From Chenopodium formosanum (lineage: Eukaryota; Streptophyta; Magnoliopsida; Caryophyllales; Amaranthaceae): 64,000 nt of DNA. Below are positions 11,058 to 21,870 of the stretch, in pieces (the first letter of the stretch is position 1; each line of letters begins with the position of its first letter). The notes beneath the pieces were generated by a model. It was not told where the DNA came from, made no database searches, and worked only from the letters and a program-made list of their open reading frames with translations. The position numbers and the translations under genes are program-made. The stretch covers positions 34,905,001-34,969,000 of the forward strand of contig CM044877.1 of the NCBI GenBank assembly GCA_024500155.1. Direction: 5' to 3'.

Positions 11058-11260
11058 ATGTCATTCCCTAGATTGCGGAGAGTTGTCACAAACAACTGAT
11101 GGTGATTTCAAGCGAAGTTGTCTTCGATCGTGTTCCCTAAGATGTGGAAGATGGTCACAAAGCGGAAGAGGATCGTTTCGAGAAAAACAATCTTTGATAA
11201 TGTTCCCTGGCTTGCGGACTATTATCATGGGATATTGGAGGCAATTACAAGCGTAGTAGT
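11058..11260 (+). repeat. Diverged tandem repeat, about 80-bp unit
   Basis: Three loosely similar units each begin with (C/G)TTCCCT followed by a purine-rich GCGGA/GTGGA segment, near 11060, 11132 and 11200. The open frames here are repeat artefacts. No gene is visible between this repeat and the polypurine tract. Confidence 0.45.
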
Positions 11261-11521
11261 CTTCCAGAGGAATGGCATTCTCTTGCTTGCAAGAGGTCAT
11301 CAAAACAACAAAAAGCGGCAACAAATTGGTTACTTTTAGAGACGTGTGCTCGACGATGCAAGATACGCATTTCTTAACTCTTTTATCTATTTAAGTAACG
11401 CTAGTTTGCAGGTATCGGCGTGACAAGAGTGATTTAGGATCGCAGAACGTTCTGAATCATTCTCCGTCCCTATCGATACTTGACTTTTGTTTTCGAAACA
11501 TGCGTTTCTCCAAACTCTGTC

Positions 11522-11535
11522 AAAGTGGGGGCTTT
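11522..11535 (+). other. Polypurine tract of element A
   Basis: AAAGTGGGGGCTTT abuts the TGTAGACACC start of the 3' LTR. AGTGGGGGCT is the usual Tat-type plus-strand primer. Confidence 0.8.
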
Positions 11536-13485
11536 TGTAGACACCCATCTGTGTCTCCCCAAAACCAAACCAAGTGATGAGTACCTTTCACGTCGAATCA
11601 TAATCTAATGAAGTGAATGTGTGGAAAGTTTAGTGTTGCGGATAATTTCAATTTCTTTTCTCCTCTCTCTGTGTTTGAAAACCTATTTTAAGAAAACAAC
11701 CAATCCAGTTTGGTTGGTCCATGATATGGGTCCATTAGTAGTGTAGTTGGATAGGGTTGAAAAGACCTTTCCAATGAGATATTATAAGCCCAATTCCGAT
11801 GAATTTTGAGGAAGTTATGACCAAATTACTGAACTGGGCCTAGTTTGAGCCTTATATGCGGCCCAATGATCTCGAGGAAGGCCTAATATAGATTTATCAT
11901 TCCTAATGCAATTAGGAATGGTTTTAATCTTCTAGATTCTTCTAGAAGGTTCTTTTCATTCCAAATTCAATTAGCATTGATAAATTGACTTTTGTTGACT
12001 TTTTAGAAATTTAATCAGAATAAAAGAATGTTTTAAGGAAAATACGATTTAATCCTCCTGTACGGTTAAATTATATCTGATTTTAGAAAATGCCTTAAAA
12101 ACGGGATTAGCGCTTAACGCCAGATATTAGCCCCTGATGCTAAGGCTGGCTCTTTAAGCTAGCGTTAACGTCTGGCTCTAATTTTAGCGTCTGGCGCCAA
12201 TTTCCGGCATCGGTGCTAATCAAGTTTTATCCGCGTTAGAACTCTGTTTTGATTTTTTTATCTTTTTGGCTGATTTTCTCTATAAATAGCTTTCTAAAAA
12301 CCCCATTTTCATTCACTAATTCTCTCTAATTCTAACCTACTCTCATCATGAATTTCTTGATTCTCTCTCTTTTTCTAAACCAACCCTTTTACAAACACAA
12401 TTCCTCATACATTAGCACTAGACACACCTATCATAGTTCGAAGTTGCCTTTGCCCTAGACGTGAAAGGTTTTAATTTCTCAGGGTTTGGTCCCAAATCTC
12501 TTATTCAATTATTTAATTTAATTATTTGTTTTATTATTTTCCATGAAGTTAATAACGCGTGTATTTTGTTATTAGAAAGAGATACGAGACATCCAAGTAA
12601 GTGCTTTAATTGTTTGCATTGATATTATGATATAGAAATCATGCTTAGGTTGTTATTATGATTCCTAGTATCATGTAAGGATGTTTTCCTTAATTTGATG
12701 TTTAGGGTGACAATAATAAATTCCTTATATCATGTCTAGGGTAACTTTAATATCATGTATGATTAAAGGTATGGTGCCTTTTATGTTTTTCCTAATATTT
12801 ATGATTGTTAGTATCATGTTAGGGTTAAAGTTTTGATCTTTATTGCTTAGTGACATGCCAGGGTTTGTTATTAATCTTGTTAGTATCATGCCTAAGATCT
12901 TGCTATTATTATGCTTTAACATGAATATTATTATTATTTTTATAATTGTTATTATTATTATGTTGCTTGATTTTTATTGTTATTGTTTGATCACGCCTTT
13001 TATGCATGTTTAAAGGGAATTTGTACCCGCAATCACGCCTAATAAGATAATTAATAATCTTTTTTAGGGTTAATTTGATTATAATTCAAGTGATCGCCAA
13101 TAATAGTTTATTTGTGCATTAATATTTAACCAACATAGATAAACAGGTTTAGGGTTAAATCTAATGATTGCATGTAAGTCGGAAAGCGCACATGAATACG
13201 ATCACAATAAAGTAGAGGCCTATTATTAGGGCAGGTTCAATCTCTTTTAGGTTGGATTTATACCTTCGTCCTCGAACTACCAGTCATGGTTCAAGACATA
13301 TTGGAGTTAACGATCTCCTGGATCGTTAAGGGGTGTAACCTTCACCTCGTGAACGGTTTACAAGTTCCTAAAACTTTTTGGCGACTCTTTTTCTCTATCT
13401 TCTTTCCCTTTGGACGCCACCGTACTTTAGTGTATGATCACTGTGGGGTTCAAGCTAGGGGTTAACGCTTGAAATATTCCCTACA
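11536..13485 (+). repeat. Element A 3' LTR
   Basis: Collinear with 3543-5497. It begins TGTAGACACC and ends CCCTACA before the right GTTAC duplication. The palindrome array (about 12106-12220) is more decayed than in the 5' LTR, with several GCGCC cores mutated; the TATA box is at 12281-12289. Confidence 0.9.
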
Positions 13486-13876
13486 GTTACCCATCTCTAA
13501 CTATTTCTCTAACTCCTAAGTAATACATCTAATGCTATTAAATAAATCCTATCATACTATTAAGTAATTATTATTATTCCATTAAGTAATCCCTAAAATG
13601 CTATTAAGTAAACCCTATCATACTATCAAGTAATTGATATTATGCTATTAAGTAATCCCTATAATGCTATTAAGTAACCCATCTCTAACTATTAAGTAAT
13701 ACTTCTAATGCTATTAAGTAAACCCAATCATACTATTAAGTAATTGATATTATACCATTAAGTAATCCCTATAATGCTATTAAGTAAACCTTGTAAGTAA
13801 CTTATAACCTTTAATAAGTAACCCTTCTAACCCTTAATTAATAACCCCCTAAAAATAGAACAAGTAAACCATTTAA
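13486..13876. repeat. ATTAAGTAA tandem array, block 3
   Basis: Continuation of array block 2 after element A, opening with the right GTTAC duplication. A longer unit starting CCATCTCTAAC recurs after about 188 bp (13491 and 13678). From 13800 it repeats the sequence of 3240-3304, then stops abruptly at the left edge of element B. Confidence 0.75.
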
Positions 13877-13975
13877 CCTGTTGAGATAGGTTTATCTTGT
13901 TTTGTTGATTTGATATGGTTGTTACTTGATTTCACCTCCCCTTTTCTTGTTTTTCCTTGGTTATTTTATATCATT

Positions 13976-13990
13976 TGGTATCAAGATCCT
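13976..13990 (+). other. Primer-binding site of element B (initiator tRNA-Met type)
   Basis: TGGTATCAAGATCC two bases after the LTR end. The first eight bases match the complement of the tRNA-iMet 3' end; the remainder is diverged. Confidence 0.6.
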
Positions 13991-14110
13991 AGGTTATTAG
14001 ACTATAAAGATCCTACCTTTTGAATTTTTCTTTCCTCATCTCAAAAGATCTCATCTTTTCCTAGAAAATTTGAAATTTTCTCTCAAAGATACAAGCTTTC
14101 TATCTAGATA

Positions 14111-14510
14111 ATGGGTGATAGATTGGATGCTCTAGAAAGGATATTTGATATACTTATTGAGGTATTGGAGTATAGAAGAAGTCCTAGAAGAAGGAGAAGC
14201 CCAAGTGAAGAAGATAGTTCTCACTCTACTCACCAGAGAAGGGAACACCACCAACGACACTATGAGGATAATCGTGACCAAGACATCAAGTTGGAATTTT
14301 CGGACTTCAGAAATATTCTTAATCTTAATGAATTTCTTGATTGGGTTAGAACTATGGAGAATTTTTTTTTATTGTAAAGGATATACTGATGAAAAACGTC
14401 GCAAATTGGCCATCATTAAACTTAAGAAACATGCATCTTTGTGGTATGAGAATTTAAGAATCGTAGGAGGATTGAGGGAAAAACAAAAATCACATCTTGG
14501 GAGAAATTGA
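14111..14510 (+). pseudogene. gag: Element B gag, N-terminal part
   Basis: ATG at 14111 gives MGDRLDALERIFDILIEVLE, then an Arg/Ser-rich region and DIKLEFSDF, the entry to a Ty3/gypsy gag domain (FLDWVRTMENFF). A frameshift in the T run at about 14357 moves coding to another frame, which continues through KLAIIKLKKHASLWYENL. The frame stops at the CACTA insertion and gag-like coding resumes at 17750. Confidence 0.7.
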
Positions 14511-14527
14511 CACTAGACGAAAACATC

Positions 14528-14730
14528 AATTGGCCACCGGTTCAAAACCCCCCTATGCCACCGGTTTTAAACCGGTGGTCATTTGGGGGGTGGCAATAAA
14601 CTGAAGCAAAGCCACTGGTTCAAAACCGGTGGCAAAATCAAGTACCGGTGGCAATAAGCCTTCCCACATTTTTTTTTATTTGTATTAATAACTATTGCCA
14701 CCTGTTAACCGGTGGCAATAATGCCCCAAA
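14528..14730. repeat. CACTA subterminal palindromes, left
   Basis: Five copies of GCCACCGGTT or ACCGGTGGC, mostly paired as inverted repeats around a short AAAA or TTTAA centre. This is the expected layout of subterminal binding sites for a CACTA accessory protein. Matching copies occur at the right end. Confidence 0.7.
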
Positions 14731-15562
14731 AAAACAAAAAAAAAAAAAAAAATTTTTTTTTGGAATTTGTTTCACTTAAAATGTACCAGAAACATATTTA
14801 CATGCATAATATACATAAAACACGTATATATTCATCAATATTTAAGTAATTGTACACTTTTTAAGAGTGAAAAACTAAATTTATAACTACAAATAAATTA
14901 CTCGTACAACAATTCCAATTTAAAAGAACTAAATTAATCAAATTACACAAAACTAAAATCGATTAAAAATAAAAAAAAATATTACAATATAAATAAAAAA
15001 AAAAAACAATATTCTTCATCTTGATTCTTCGATTCGATTTAAGATCTAAATCAATAATATTCCAGCATCAATCAAAACAAAAAAAAAAAAAAAAATCAAT
15101 TAAAATAAGCTGCGTAAGAAGGAGACGAAGGTGAAGAGAAAGAGAATAACAACTGAAATGCAAAAACCCACAAAAAGAAACCCACAAAAATAAAAACTAA
15201 AACAACTGAAAACCCAGAAAATCAATAACTAGTAATTAAACAAAAACCCAGAAGAAAACCCAGAAAAAAAAATTAAACAAAAATAAAAACAAAATCACAA
15301 AAATAAGTAAAAAAAACCGAGGAAAAAAAACCAAGAAATTGATTCACGAACTCAAAAAACAAAAACCCAGAATTAAAATTGATTAAAATCGATTAAAAAT
15401 CAAATTAAAATCGATTAAGAAACTCAAACAGTTCCAAAAACGATTAATTAAACCCAGAAAAATCAATCAATTAAACCCAACAAAATCCGATTAATTACCC
15501 TAGAAAAATCGATTAATTAAATACAAACCTCGTGCATGTCTTCGTGGTTTATTGTTGCGGTG

Positions 15563-17267
15563 TGTAGGAGTCGCTCGAAGTGCGCCTACGTTAAAAAGCA
15601 TGTTGTGAATATGCTTGGCACTCATAGGAAGTGGGAATTGACAATACGATTAGGGACAAATAAAGTAGGGAGCCGCCAACAAGTTTTAAGGAACTTGTAA
15701 ACCGTTCATGGATCATAAAAAGGCAACCACGATAAGGGACAACGAAGGCAACAACGATTGACCCATGAAGGTTACACCCCATTCATAATCCATGAGATTA
15801 TTAACTCCATATGGTTCGGAACCACGAAAGGAGGATCGGGGATGATGGTACGAAGTGAGTCATGGAGTCACATTCGCCCGTATTGGCCTCTACTCGATTC
15901 TTATATTGAAAAACATTCTTGTGATCTCAAAGGCAACCAAACAATAATTCAATTCGCTCCAAACTATTATTTAACTAAATTGGTTCAAAATTAATGCACA
16001 CATAATTCTAAAAATTTGGTGATCACTTGATTAAACAACAAGATTAAAAAGGAACCTAAACCGATTGTACAAATTATCTTATTAGTCGTGATTTTCAATT
16101 ACATATTCCCTTTAAACATGCAATATGGTGATCAATATAAATAATAGAATCAATATTAATATAAAAACCAATTTAATCATAATTCTAACAACATAAAAAA
16201 TCGTTAGAAAAATAATAATAATAAAAAGAGCATGATCCTTACTTTGAATCTGTTTGTTTGCAACTACAAAATAATAAACGAGTTAGTAACTTCAAGGAAA
16301 TAATAAAACAACAATTAAATTAAATTAAATAAAAACAAGGTTGATTTTGGGGCCAAACCCTCAAACGATTCTACCTTTCACGCCTTGGTTTAAGGACAGA
16401 ACCTCGAGTAAAATATGGACTCCTTTGAGTGCTTGAAGAAGGAATTTTGAAGTGAAAAGGGTAGGCTAGTGTTTAGGTTAAGAGCATAGAAGAGAGAAAA
16501 TAAGAATCATAGAATTCTGGTTGCCCCGTTCATCAGAAATGAGGGGGTATTTATAGGGAAAATGTGCTGATGGAGCACACGGAACCCTAAAATGATAAAA
16601 ACCCTAAAAAAGTATCCCGTGACACGGTCAGACTGTACCGTGACACGGTTAAACTGTACCGTCAGACGGTACAAGTTCCTGTGACACGATCAGTTTTGGA
16701 GTGTCGCGGGTAATTTTCAGAAAACGGAACGGAAAACGCGTTAAGGGTTTACGCGGAAAGGACACGGAACTCTCCGTGTCACACCAGATCTCCTGTGTCA
16801 CGGGAAGTCCCACCGTCAGACCAGAAGAGTTCCCGTGACACGGTCAAGCTTGACCGTGACACGGTCTGTTCCAGTCCACTGTTCCGTCTAAATTCATTTT
16901 TAACCCTAATTTCTTTCGGCTTTTTAAGTGCCGATTGATAATTTCGGGCTTTTTTCTGACTTTTATTATTGGGGCTATAATAAGAAAATAATAAAATAAA
17001 AATAAAATATTTGGGCCAAAAATAATAAATAATATAATAAAATAAAAAGGTTTGGGCTTAAAATTAATTAACAAGTTTGGGCTAAAAATAAACTATGCTT
17101 TTATCAAACACCAAGACTGATCCATGGACCTTTCAAAAATATGAATTTATTAAAATTCGATTTTTTTTAGCACTCTCGGGATTAAATACTAAACCCGACC
17201 AATAGCGGCGGTGGAAGGTTATTTATCATCGGGCTTGGTTTTGGGGAGACATTTTTAGGTGTCTACA
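15563..17267 (-). mobile_element. Solo LTR of a Tat-like element, inside the CACTA element
   Basis: On the minus strand it begins TGTAGACACCTAAAAATGTC and ends CTCCTACA, flanked by a perfect 5-bp duplication CGGTG (15558-15562, 17268-17272). It has no internal sequence, so it arose by LTR-LTR recombination. A minus-strand TATA box (about 16546-16556) and a palindrome array (16616-16866) mark U3. The element is related to the solo LTR at 51992-53944. Confidence 0.9.
16616..16866 (-). promoter_or_regulatory. CCGTGACACGG palindrome array upstream of solo-LTR TATA box
   Basis: About eight copies of CCGTGACACGGT or close variants (ACCGTCAGACGGT, CCTGTGACACGA), each an inverted repeat around a single base. 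The array starts about 60 bp upstream of the minus-strand TATA box. The motif is unrelated in sequence to that of element A but occupies the same position. Confidence 0.6.
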
Positions 17268-17579
17268 CGGTGGTGGTCTTGGTGATGGTGGAAATGAAAG
17301 AGAAGGAGACGAGGAGATCGAAGGAGAAGGAGACGAGGAGATCGAAGGAGAATTATTAAGCAAAGATTGAAGAAGGAGATCGAAGAAGGAGATTAAAAAA
17401 GGAGATCGAAGAAGAAGGAGATGAGAACATAGAAGACGATCGAATTGAAAGAGAAAGAAAAGAGGGGAGAACAGGAGAGAGAGAGAGAAGAGGGGAGAAC
17501 AGGAGAGAGAAAGAGCGGCTTAGAGGAGTAAGAGGACATGAGGTAGGGTTTGGGGTTTATAAGAGGGGCTTTTTTTTTA

Positions 17580-17715
17580 ATTAATTATTGCCACGGGTTC
17601 AAACCGGTGGCCTTTACCATTTATTCCACCGGTTTGGTTTGAACCGGTGGCAATGTGAATTAGCCTATCCCGCCCATTTTTTAAGCCACTAGTTTTCGAA
17701 AATCGGTGGCCATAG
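17580..17715. repeat. CACTA subterminal palindromes, right
   Basis: Three inverted-repeat copies of the GCCACCGGTT/ACCGGTGGC motif within about 130 bp of the right terminus, mirroring the left array. Confidence 0.7.
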
Positions 17716-17749
17716 AGCGGTGCCTTTTTGTATTTTTCTACTAGTGTGA

Positions 17750-18091
17750 AGAAGCACATGAGTCGAGCTTTTGTTCCTTGAGAGATTATTTGCATGATGT
17801 TTTTCTTAAATTGAATGCTCTCAATCAACGATCTATGATGGTGGAGAAGTATACAAGGGAGTTTGAAAATCTTTCTATTTTGAGTGGGATTGAAGAGGCC
17901 CAAAAACATAAGAATGCTAGGAACATTGGTTGTCTTAAGAGGAAGCTAAGGCAAAAAGATGATGTTTATTCCCATGGAAGTATTGATCATGTAATGCAAA
18001 AGGATTTGAACTTTGAGAAGCTTGCTAAGGTGAATAGTGCTAGTGGGTATTCTAAATCTTCCTTCAAAATTCCTTTTGCATCAAAAGGTTG
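17750..18091 (+). pseudogene. gag: Element B gag, C-terminal part after the CACTA insertion
   Basis: Coding resumes immediately after the TGA duplication. One in-frame stop lies near the start, then the frame runs YLHDVFLKLNALNQRSMMVE and EFENLSILSG to a stop at 18092, matching the middle and end of Ty3/gypsy capsid domains (the repeated F.L and YT.EFE.L motifs). The region 18093-18298 has short gag-like frames with stops and no zinc knuckle that I can recognise. Confidence 0.65.
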
Positions 18092-18298
18092 AGACACAAG
18101 CCTTTGCCAACTATGAGGGAAGAGGCTATGTGCAAATTTGAAGCTCCTATATTTAATTAAAAAGTATCTACCCCACATTTTCCACTTGATCATAAAAGAG
18201 ACTATGGTCCACCAATCTATGATGAAGAAGTAGTTTTTAATGTCGAGTCAACAAATTGCAAAGAGGCATTATCAATTATGACCTGAAATGAAGTCAAC

Positions 18299-18913
18299 AT
18301 GGAGCCCATATTTCATATTAAAGATTCATTGCCATCGGTTCATGAGAATCTCTTGTGTGAGGTATATAATCCTTCTCCTCTCTTATCTCCTTCTAGTGAG
18401 GTTTTTAACATTCATGTAAATGAGAGTTGTGATGATTACTATATTGAGGATGAATCAAAAGAAGAGTTTAAGTTGGATGATGTGAAAGCTTCTTTTAATG
18501 ACCATGGTGGTTGTTCAATGACTTCGAATTCTTATGAACATCTTAAGCTAGATTCTTTTGTACCATATTTTCATGTTTGTAAAAGTATTGCAAGACAAAA
18601 ATTTGAAAGGAATTGTTTAGTCTATGGTGTGTTGATTGGTACATCTTTTATTGGTTCTACATTTAGTGTTGGATATTCCTTCAATGATGTTTTTCAATAT
18701 GATTCTACACTACTTGTTGGGCCATCATGTGTTGACCAACCCCCATGGTTATCGTATTGCGCTTGTTGTGGGTGCTTGGGTAAAAGAATCAATAATGTGA
18801 ATGGTGATATTATTGTTATCCTATTGCTCTACACAATGGTTCACTTGATTTTACTCCTCATTTTGCTCAAGTTCGTCATCTTAGTGTTTGATCCGGGTAG
18901 ATACATCGGTTGA
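18299..18913 (+). CDS. 204-codon ORF of unknown function with hydrophobic C-terminus
   Basis: An uninterrupted ORF occupies the position where protease and pol would lie. The protein is acidic in its first half (DDYYIEDESKEEFKLDDVKA). A Cys-containing stretch (YCACCGCLGKRINN) is followed by a strongly hydrophobic segment (IIVILLLYTMVHLILLLILL, about residues 169-193) suggestive of one membrane-spanning helix. I do not recognise the family. It is followed by about 120 bp and the 3' LTR, so it belongs to element B. It may be a decayed or element-specific accessory gene. Confidence 0.45.
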   Translation: MEPIFHIKDSLPSVHENLLCEVYNPSPLLSPSSEVFNIHVNESCDDYYIEDESKEEFKLDDVKASFNDHGGCSMTSNSYEHLKLDSFVPYFHVCKSIARQKFERNCLVYGVLIGTSFIGSTFSVGYSFNDVFQYDSTLLVGPSCVDQPPWLSYCACCGCLGKRINNVNGDIIVILLLYTMVHLILLLILLKFVILVFDPGRYIG

Positions 18914-19039
18914 ATGTGTTTTGTGAATCTAGGTAGGATTTATTGCTTTTAATAATGAATTCATCATCATCCAAGGTTTGGTTTGAGTTTTATGTCATCT
19001 CTAGGAATTGAGGTCAATTCCGTTTCAAGATAGAAGGTT

Positions 19040-19933
19040 TGATGCGGGAGCATTATTGAAAACTACGAGTTGTGCGTCTATATGATCCATTTGGTGGCAT
19101 TTCTGGCTCCAATCTACTTTTTGATAAATTCTCTATGTTATGACATGACTTAGGTGAATCAAAATAATCCTTGTGTCTTGATATTATAATTGATGGTTGA
19201 AGATAAAGAATGGGAACAAGGATGAGAGGGAAGAAGCTTATCAACATATGATGAAATTACTTTATTTACCCATATCTCCTTCTTTACAAGGAATCTTTAG
19301 GTGATTCAAGTTGGAGGTGAAATTAGTTTTCAAGAGCATTTAAATGACAAGTCACATGCAAAATTTCAGAAAGAAACAAAGAAGTTATGAACGTTTGAAT
19401 TTGAGCTGTCCATTTAGTCGTGAGGAGCAGGGAAGTTCGACCGAGCCGAGGTGAGTCTGACCGAACCTCCCAGGCAGTAGCAAACAAGATTTCAGCATTT
19501 TTGTAGGAGAGGTCAAACCCCAAAAGTTCGACCGAACTAGGAGTAGGGAAGTTCGACCGAACCTACCCCTTGATTCGACCGAACCTACCCAATAGTCCGA
19601 CCAAACCTACCTAGTGTTCGGCCGAACCTTTTCCCATTTTCAGTCAGTTTTGTATGGACTATTTAAGTTCCTTTTGAGAACGTTTTGAATTAGTTTTCAT
19701 TTTTAACTTTGCTTGATTTTGTAATCAATGAGACTTTCTCTCTCTACCCATAATATTTGTGATTGCTACCTTGTAATCTTTGTGGTTACACCTTAATCCT
19801 AGCTTTATTACTTTGTGTTAGCTTTGATTAAGAACCCCTATTTCATATCTTAGCTTGTTTTGTTGATTTGATATTGTTTTTTTTGTTGATTTCACCTCCC
19901 ATTTTCTTGTTTTTCCTTGGTTATTTCATATCA
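19040..19933 (+). repeat. Element B 3' LTR
   Basis: The probable start is TGATGCGGGAG after a purine-rich stretch at about 19026-19039, and the end is CATATCA, matching the 5' LTR remnant. U3 carries the GTTCGACCGAAC array (19434-19628), followed by a TATA-like CTATTTAAG (about 19659). Downstream, a CT-rich leader-like region runs into the segment shared with 13877-13973. The exact left boundary is inferred. Confidence 0.6.
19434..19628 (+). promoter_or_regulatory. GTTCGACCGAACC palindrome array in element B U3
   Basis: About seven copies of GTTCGACCGAACCTACC or variants, including the perfect palindrome GTTCGGCCGAAC at 19616-19627. The array stops about 30 bp before the TATA-like box. The same palindrome is used in the unrelated element F. 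Confidence 0.65.
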
Positions 19934-20690
19934 CTAGCATTCTCAAAACCCTAATCTCTCAAATTCTCTTACTATCATAATACTTTTCTTCTCTCTTCCC
20001 AAATACTTTTCAACCCTAATTGAATCCATTAAAGTCCTCTGAGGTTACGAAATAGAAAGAAAGTCCATGAACGCATGAAACGGAGATTTAGCATAAAAGA
20101 AGAACAGTAAGTTTCTTGAGCACTTAGATAAATCACTTTTTTTTATTGTTTAAATTACTCTAAATTAAATAAATAGTGTTGTTTGATCACTTTAAACAAA
20201 ATTTTAACTAATTTAATTCACATAGTATTCTTGTGTTAATCAAGACTAGAATTTGAATAATTAATTGATTTTCTTATCACCTAAGTCAAAGCAAAAATTG
20301 TTTATTTCTTGTTCTTATCACGAATTTGATTAAACAAAGAATAATGACTTTTGCAATGTAATTCCCACGTGATTTATGCTTGTAAATTAAATCAACTAAC
20401 TTAGTTTTAGGTGCCACATTGCATATATTGTTTGGTGATGAAACTGTGAAAATGGAAGATCTAGTAGAGGCCGTAACTAGGGTTAGAATAGCAATTCCTC
20501 CCTATAAGGAACGTTATTTTAGTACCCTCGCTCTCGAACTTATTTCTGGTAGATGTAGACCAATTTGGGCATGGGTAAACTTACAATTCGTGTTAATTAT
20601 CTCTTGAACTCTACTTGGTAGAAAGGCATGAACAAGGTTTGTGAGTTTTCATGAAACTCATTGGCGACTCCTACTTATTTCTTACAAAAA
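19934..20690 (+). repeat. Probable degenerate Tat-like LTR with primer-binding-site remnant
   Basis: AAACCCTAA/TCTC-rich leader-like sequence, a long AT-rich segment, and then TTGGCGACTCCTAC at about 20648, resembling the Tat-type TGGCGACTCC primer-binding site. The order resembles the U5 part of a Tat LTR, but similarity to element A is too weak for certainty. The small frame at 20419-20607 is probably not a gene. Confidence 0.3.
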
Positions 20691-21870
20691 AAGCGTGATG
20701 ATAGGATCATTTCTAATTCAAGGTCCCCCAAACAATGAGGAATTCAAATCCTAATACACCCTAACAAGTGTAAAGTCCTTGGCTTTCAAAGGGTCATGGA
20801 AATCTAAGGAGAAGGATCCCCTACAATGGGAATACCCTCCTTATAGCGATTATTTAAGAATATAATATTGATTTTCAGGATTCACAATTTTTTGATTTTT
20901 TCCCTACAATTTACGAGTTAAGATCACAAATAAGGTCTAATGTTTTGGAAAATATTGTGTTTGGGGTCTAATTTTTTTTAATTTTATTTTTATACTTAGG
21001 GTAAGGGGTCTAGAATAATTTTTCCGGTGAGATTTAATTAATTGCATGCAAAAAAGTTTTGCCCTTAGTTAAACAATTGGACACATACTTGTGAACTCCA
21101 ATTTATTAAATTTAAAAGTGGTGAACGTTATTAAAATTAATTATCATTGGTGAACCTTAATTATAATGACTAAATCATTGGTAACCTTAATCACCATTTA
21201 CTCTTATTATTTAACCATGGTTAACACTTAAAATCGTTTTTTTTAAAAAAAAAACTGAACTTCCTAATCTGCCCTCATTTACTTCCCTCAACCAACAATG
21301 TCTAATAAAAAATAAACCCATTGTCTCCCCTATCTCATCTTATTCCTATTTTAATTATGAGATCCATTACAGACAAAGGTTGCAAATTTATCATTGTTAA
21401 AAATTATTCTAAGGTTACAAAATTCGCTTTAGAGCTTAATTATTTAGAGGTGATAGATAATATTAGAGTGAATTTTAGGGCAATCTGCTGATAATTAGGG
21501 GAAATTAAGTGTGACGAAATTGCGCTAGTTTAGGGAAATAATATGGATTGTTAGGCATTGTAGTGGAGTAAAAGTGCGATCTTTGCTGCACATTTATCAA
21601 ATAGAGCATGAATCAAAGTGAGTTATGCATTTTTATGCTTTCATTTGTAGTACGCCCTTTGTTTTTTTGTTTCGAATGGATGATGACTGTATGCATTTTT
21701 ATTGTGCTTGGTTATTGTGAAATCGATGTTGTTTAAAGTGAAAGACCTTTTTTCCTTGGTTTAGATGTGTGAATTTTGTGCAATTGTTGTCAAATTTGTT
21801 GTTTGGTTCGACTATTATCATGTATGAATCTTATACAAGTGTTGTTCTTTGTGTTTGTGATTGATGCAGA
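20691..21870. other. Interval without a supported gene
   Basis: AT-rich sequence containing GGGGTCTA(A/G)-AAT direct repeats at about 20976 and 21006, and a phrase related to TTATTAAATT(T/A)... at 21100-21240. It may hold the left end of the Mutator-like element, but I could not identify a terminal inverted repeat. I see no other feature. Confidence 0.4.

Larger units (their letters stand above)
3543..13485 (+). mobile_element. Element A: complete non-autonomous Tat-like Ty3/gypsy LTR retrotransposon
   Basis: A 9.9-kb element bounded by two LTRs of about 1.95 kb (3543-5497 and 11536-13485). Each LTR starts TGTAGACACC and ends ACA, and the element is flanked by the 5-bp duplication GTTAC. A primer-binding site for tRNA-Arg, gag remnants and a polypurine tract are present. 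There is no protease, reverse transcriptase or integrase, so movement would have required proteins in trans. The interior has long non-coding regions and tandem repeats near its 3' end, both typical of Tat/Ogre elements. I count about 14 differences in the first 150 bp of the LTR pair, so the insertion is not recent. Confidence 0.9.
14511..17746. mobile_element. Non-autonomous CACTA transposon inserted in element B gag
   Basis: Left end CACTAGACGAAAAC and right end, reverse-complemented, CACTAGTAGAAAAA, with a perfect 3-bp duplication TGA (14508-14510, 17747-17749). Without the nested solo LTR the element is about 1.5 kb. Its interior is A-rich (14740-15540, with ATCGATTAA-like repeats) and GA-rich (17280-17520); no transposase is encoded. 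It splits gag: capsid-like coding continues directly after the right duplication. Confidence 0.9.
13877..19933 (+). mobile_element. Element B: Met-primed non-autonomous Ty3/gypsy element, 5' LTR truncated
   Basis: A 5' LTR remnant (13877-13973) shares about 90 bp, ending TTTCCTTGGTTATTTTATATCA, with the end of the 3' LTR (19040-19933). The primer-binding site TGGTATCA follows at 13976. Between the LTRs are a gag pseudogene, split by a CACTA element, and a 204-codon ORF; protease, RT and integrase are missing. No target duplication remains because the left end is truncated at the array. Confidence 0.7.

Noticed and set aside
20419..20607. Possible small host gene
   Set aside because: Only 62 codons with no domain, inside sequence resembling a degenerate LTR.
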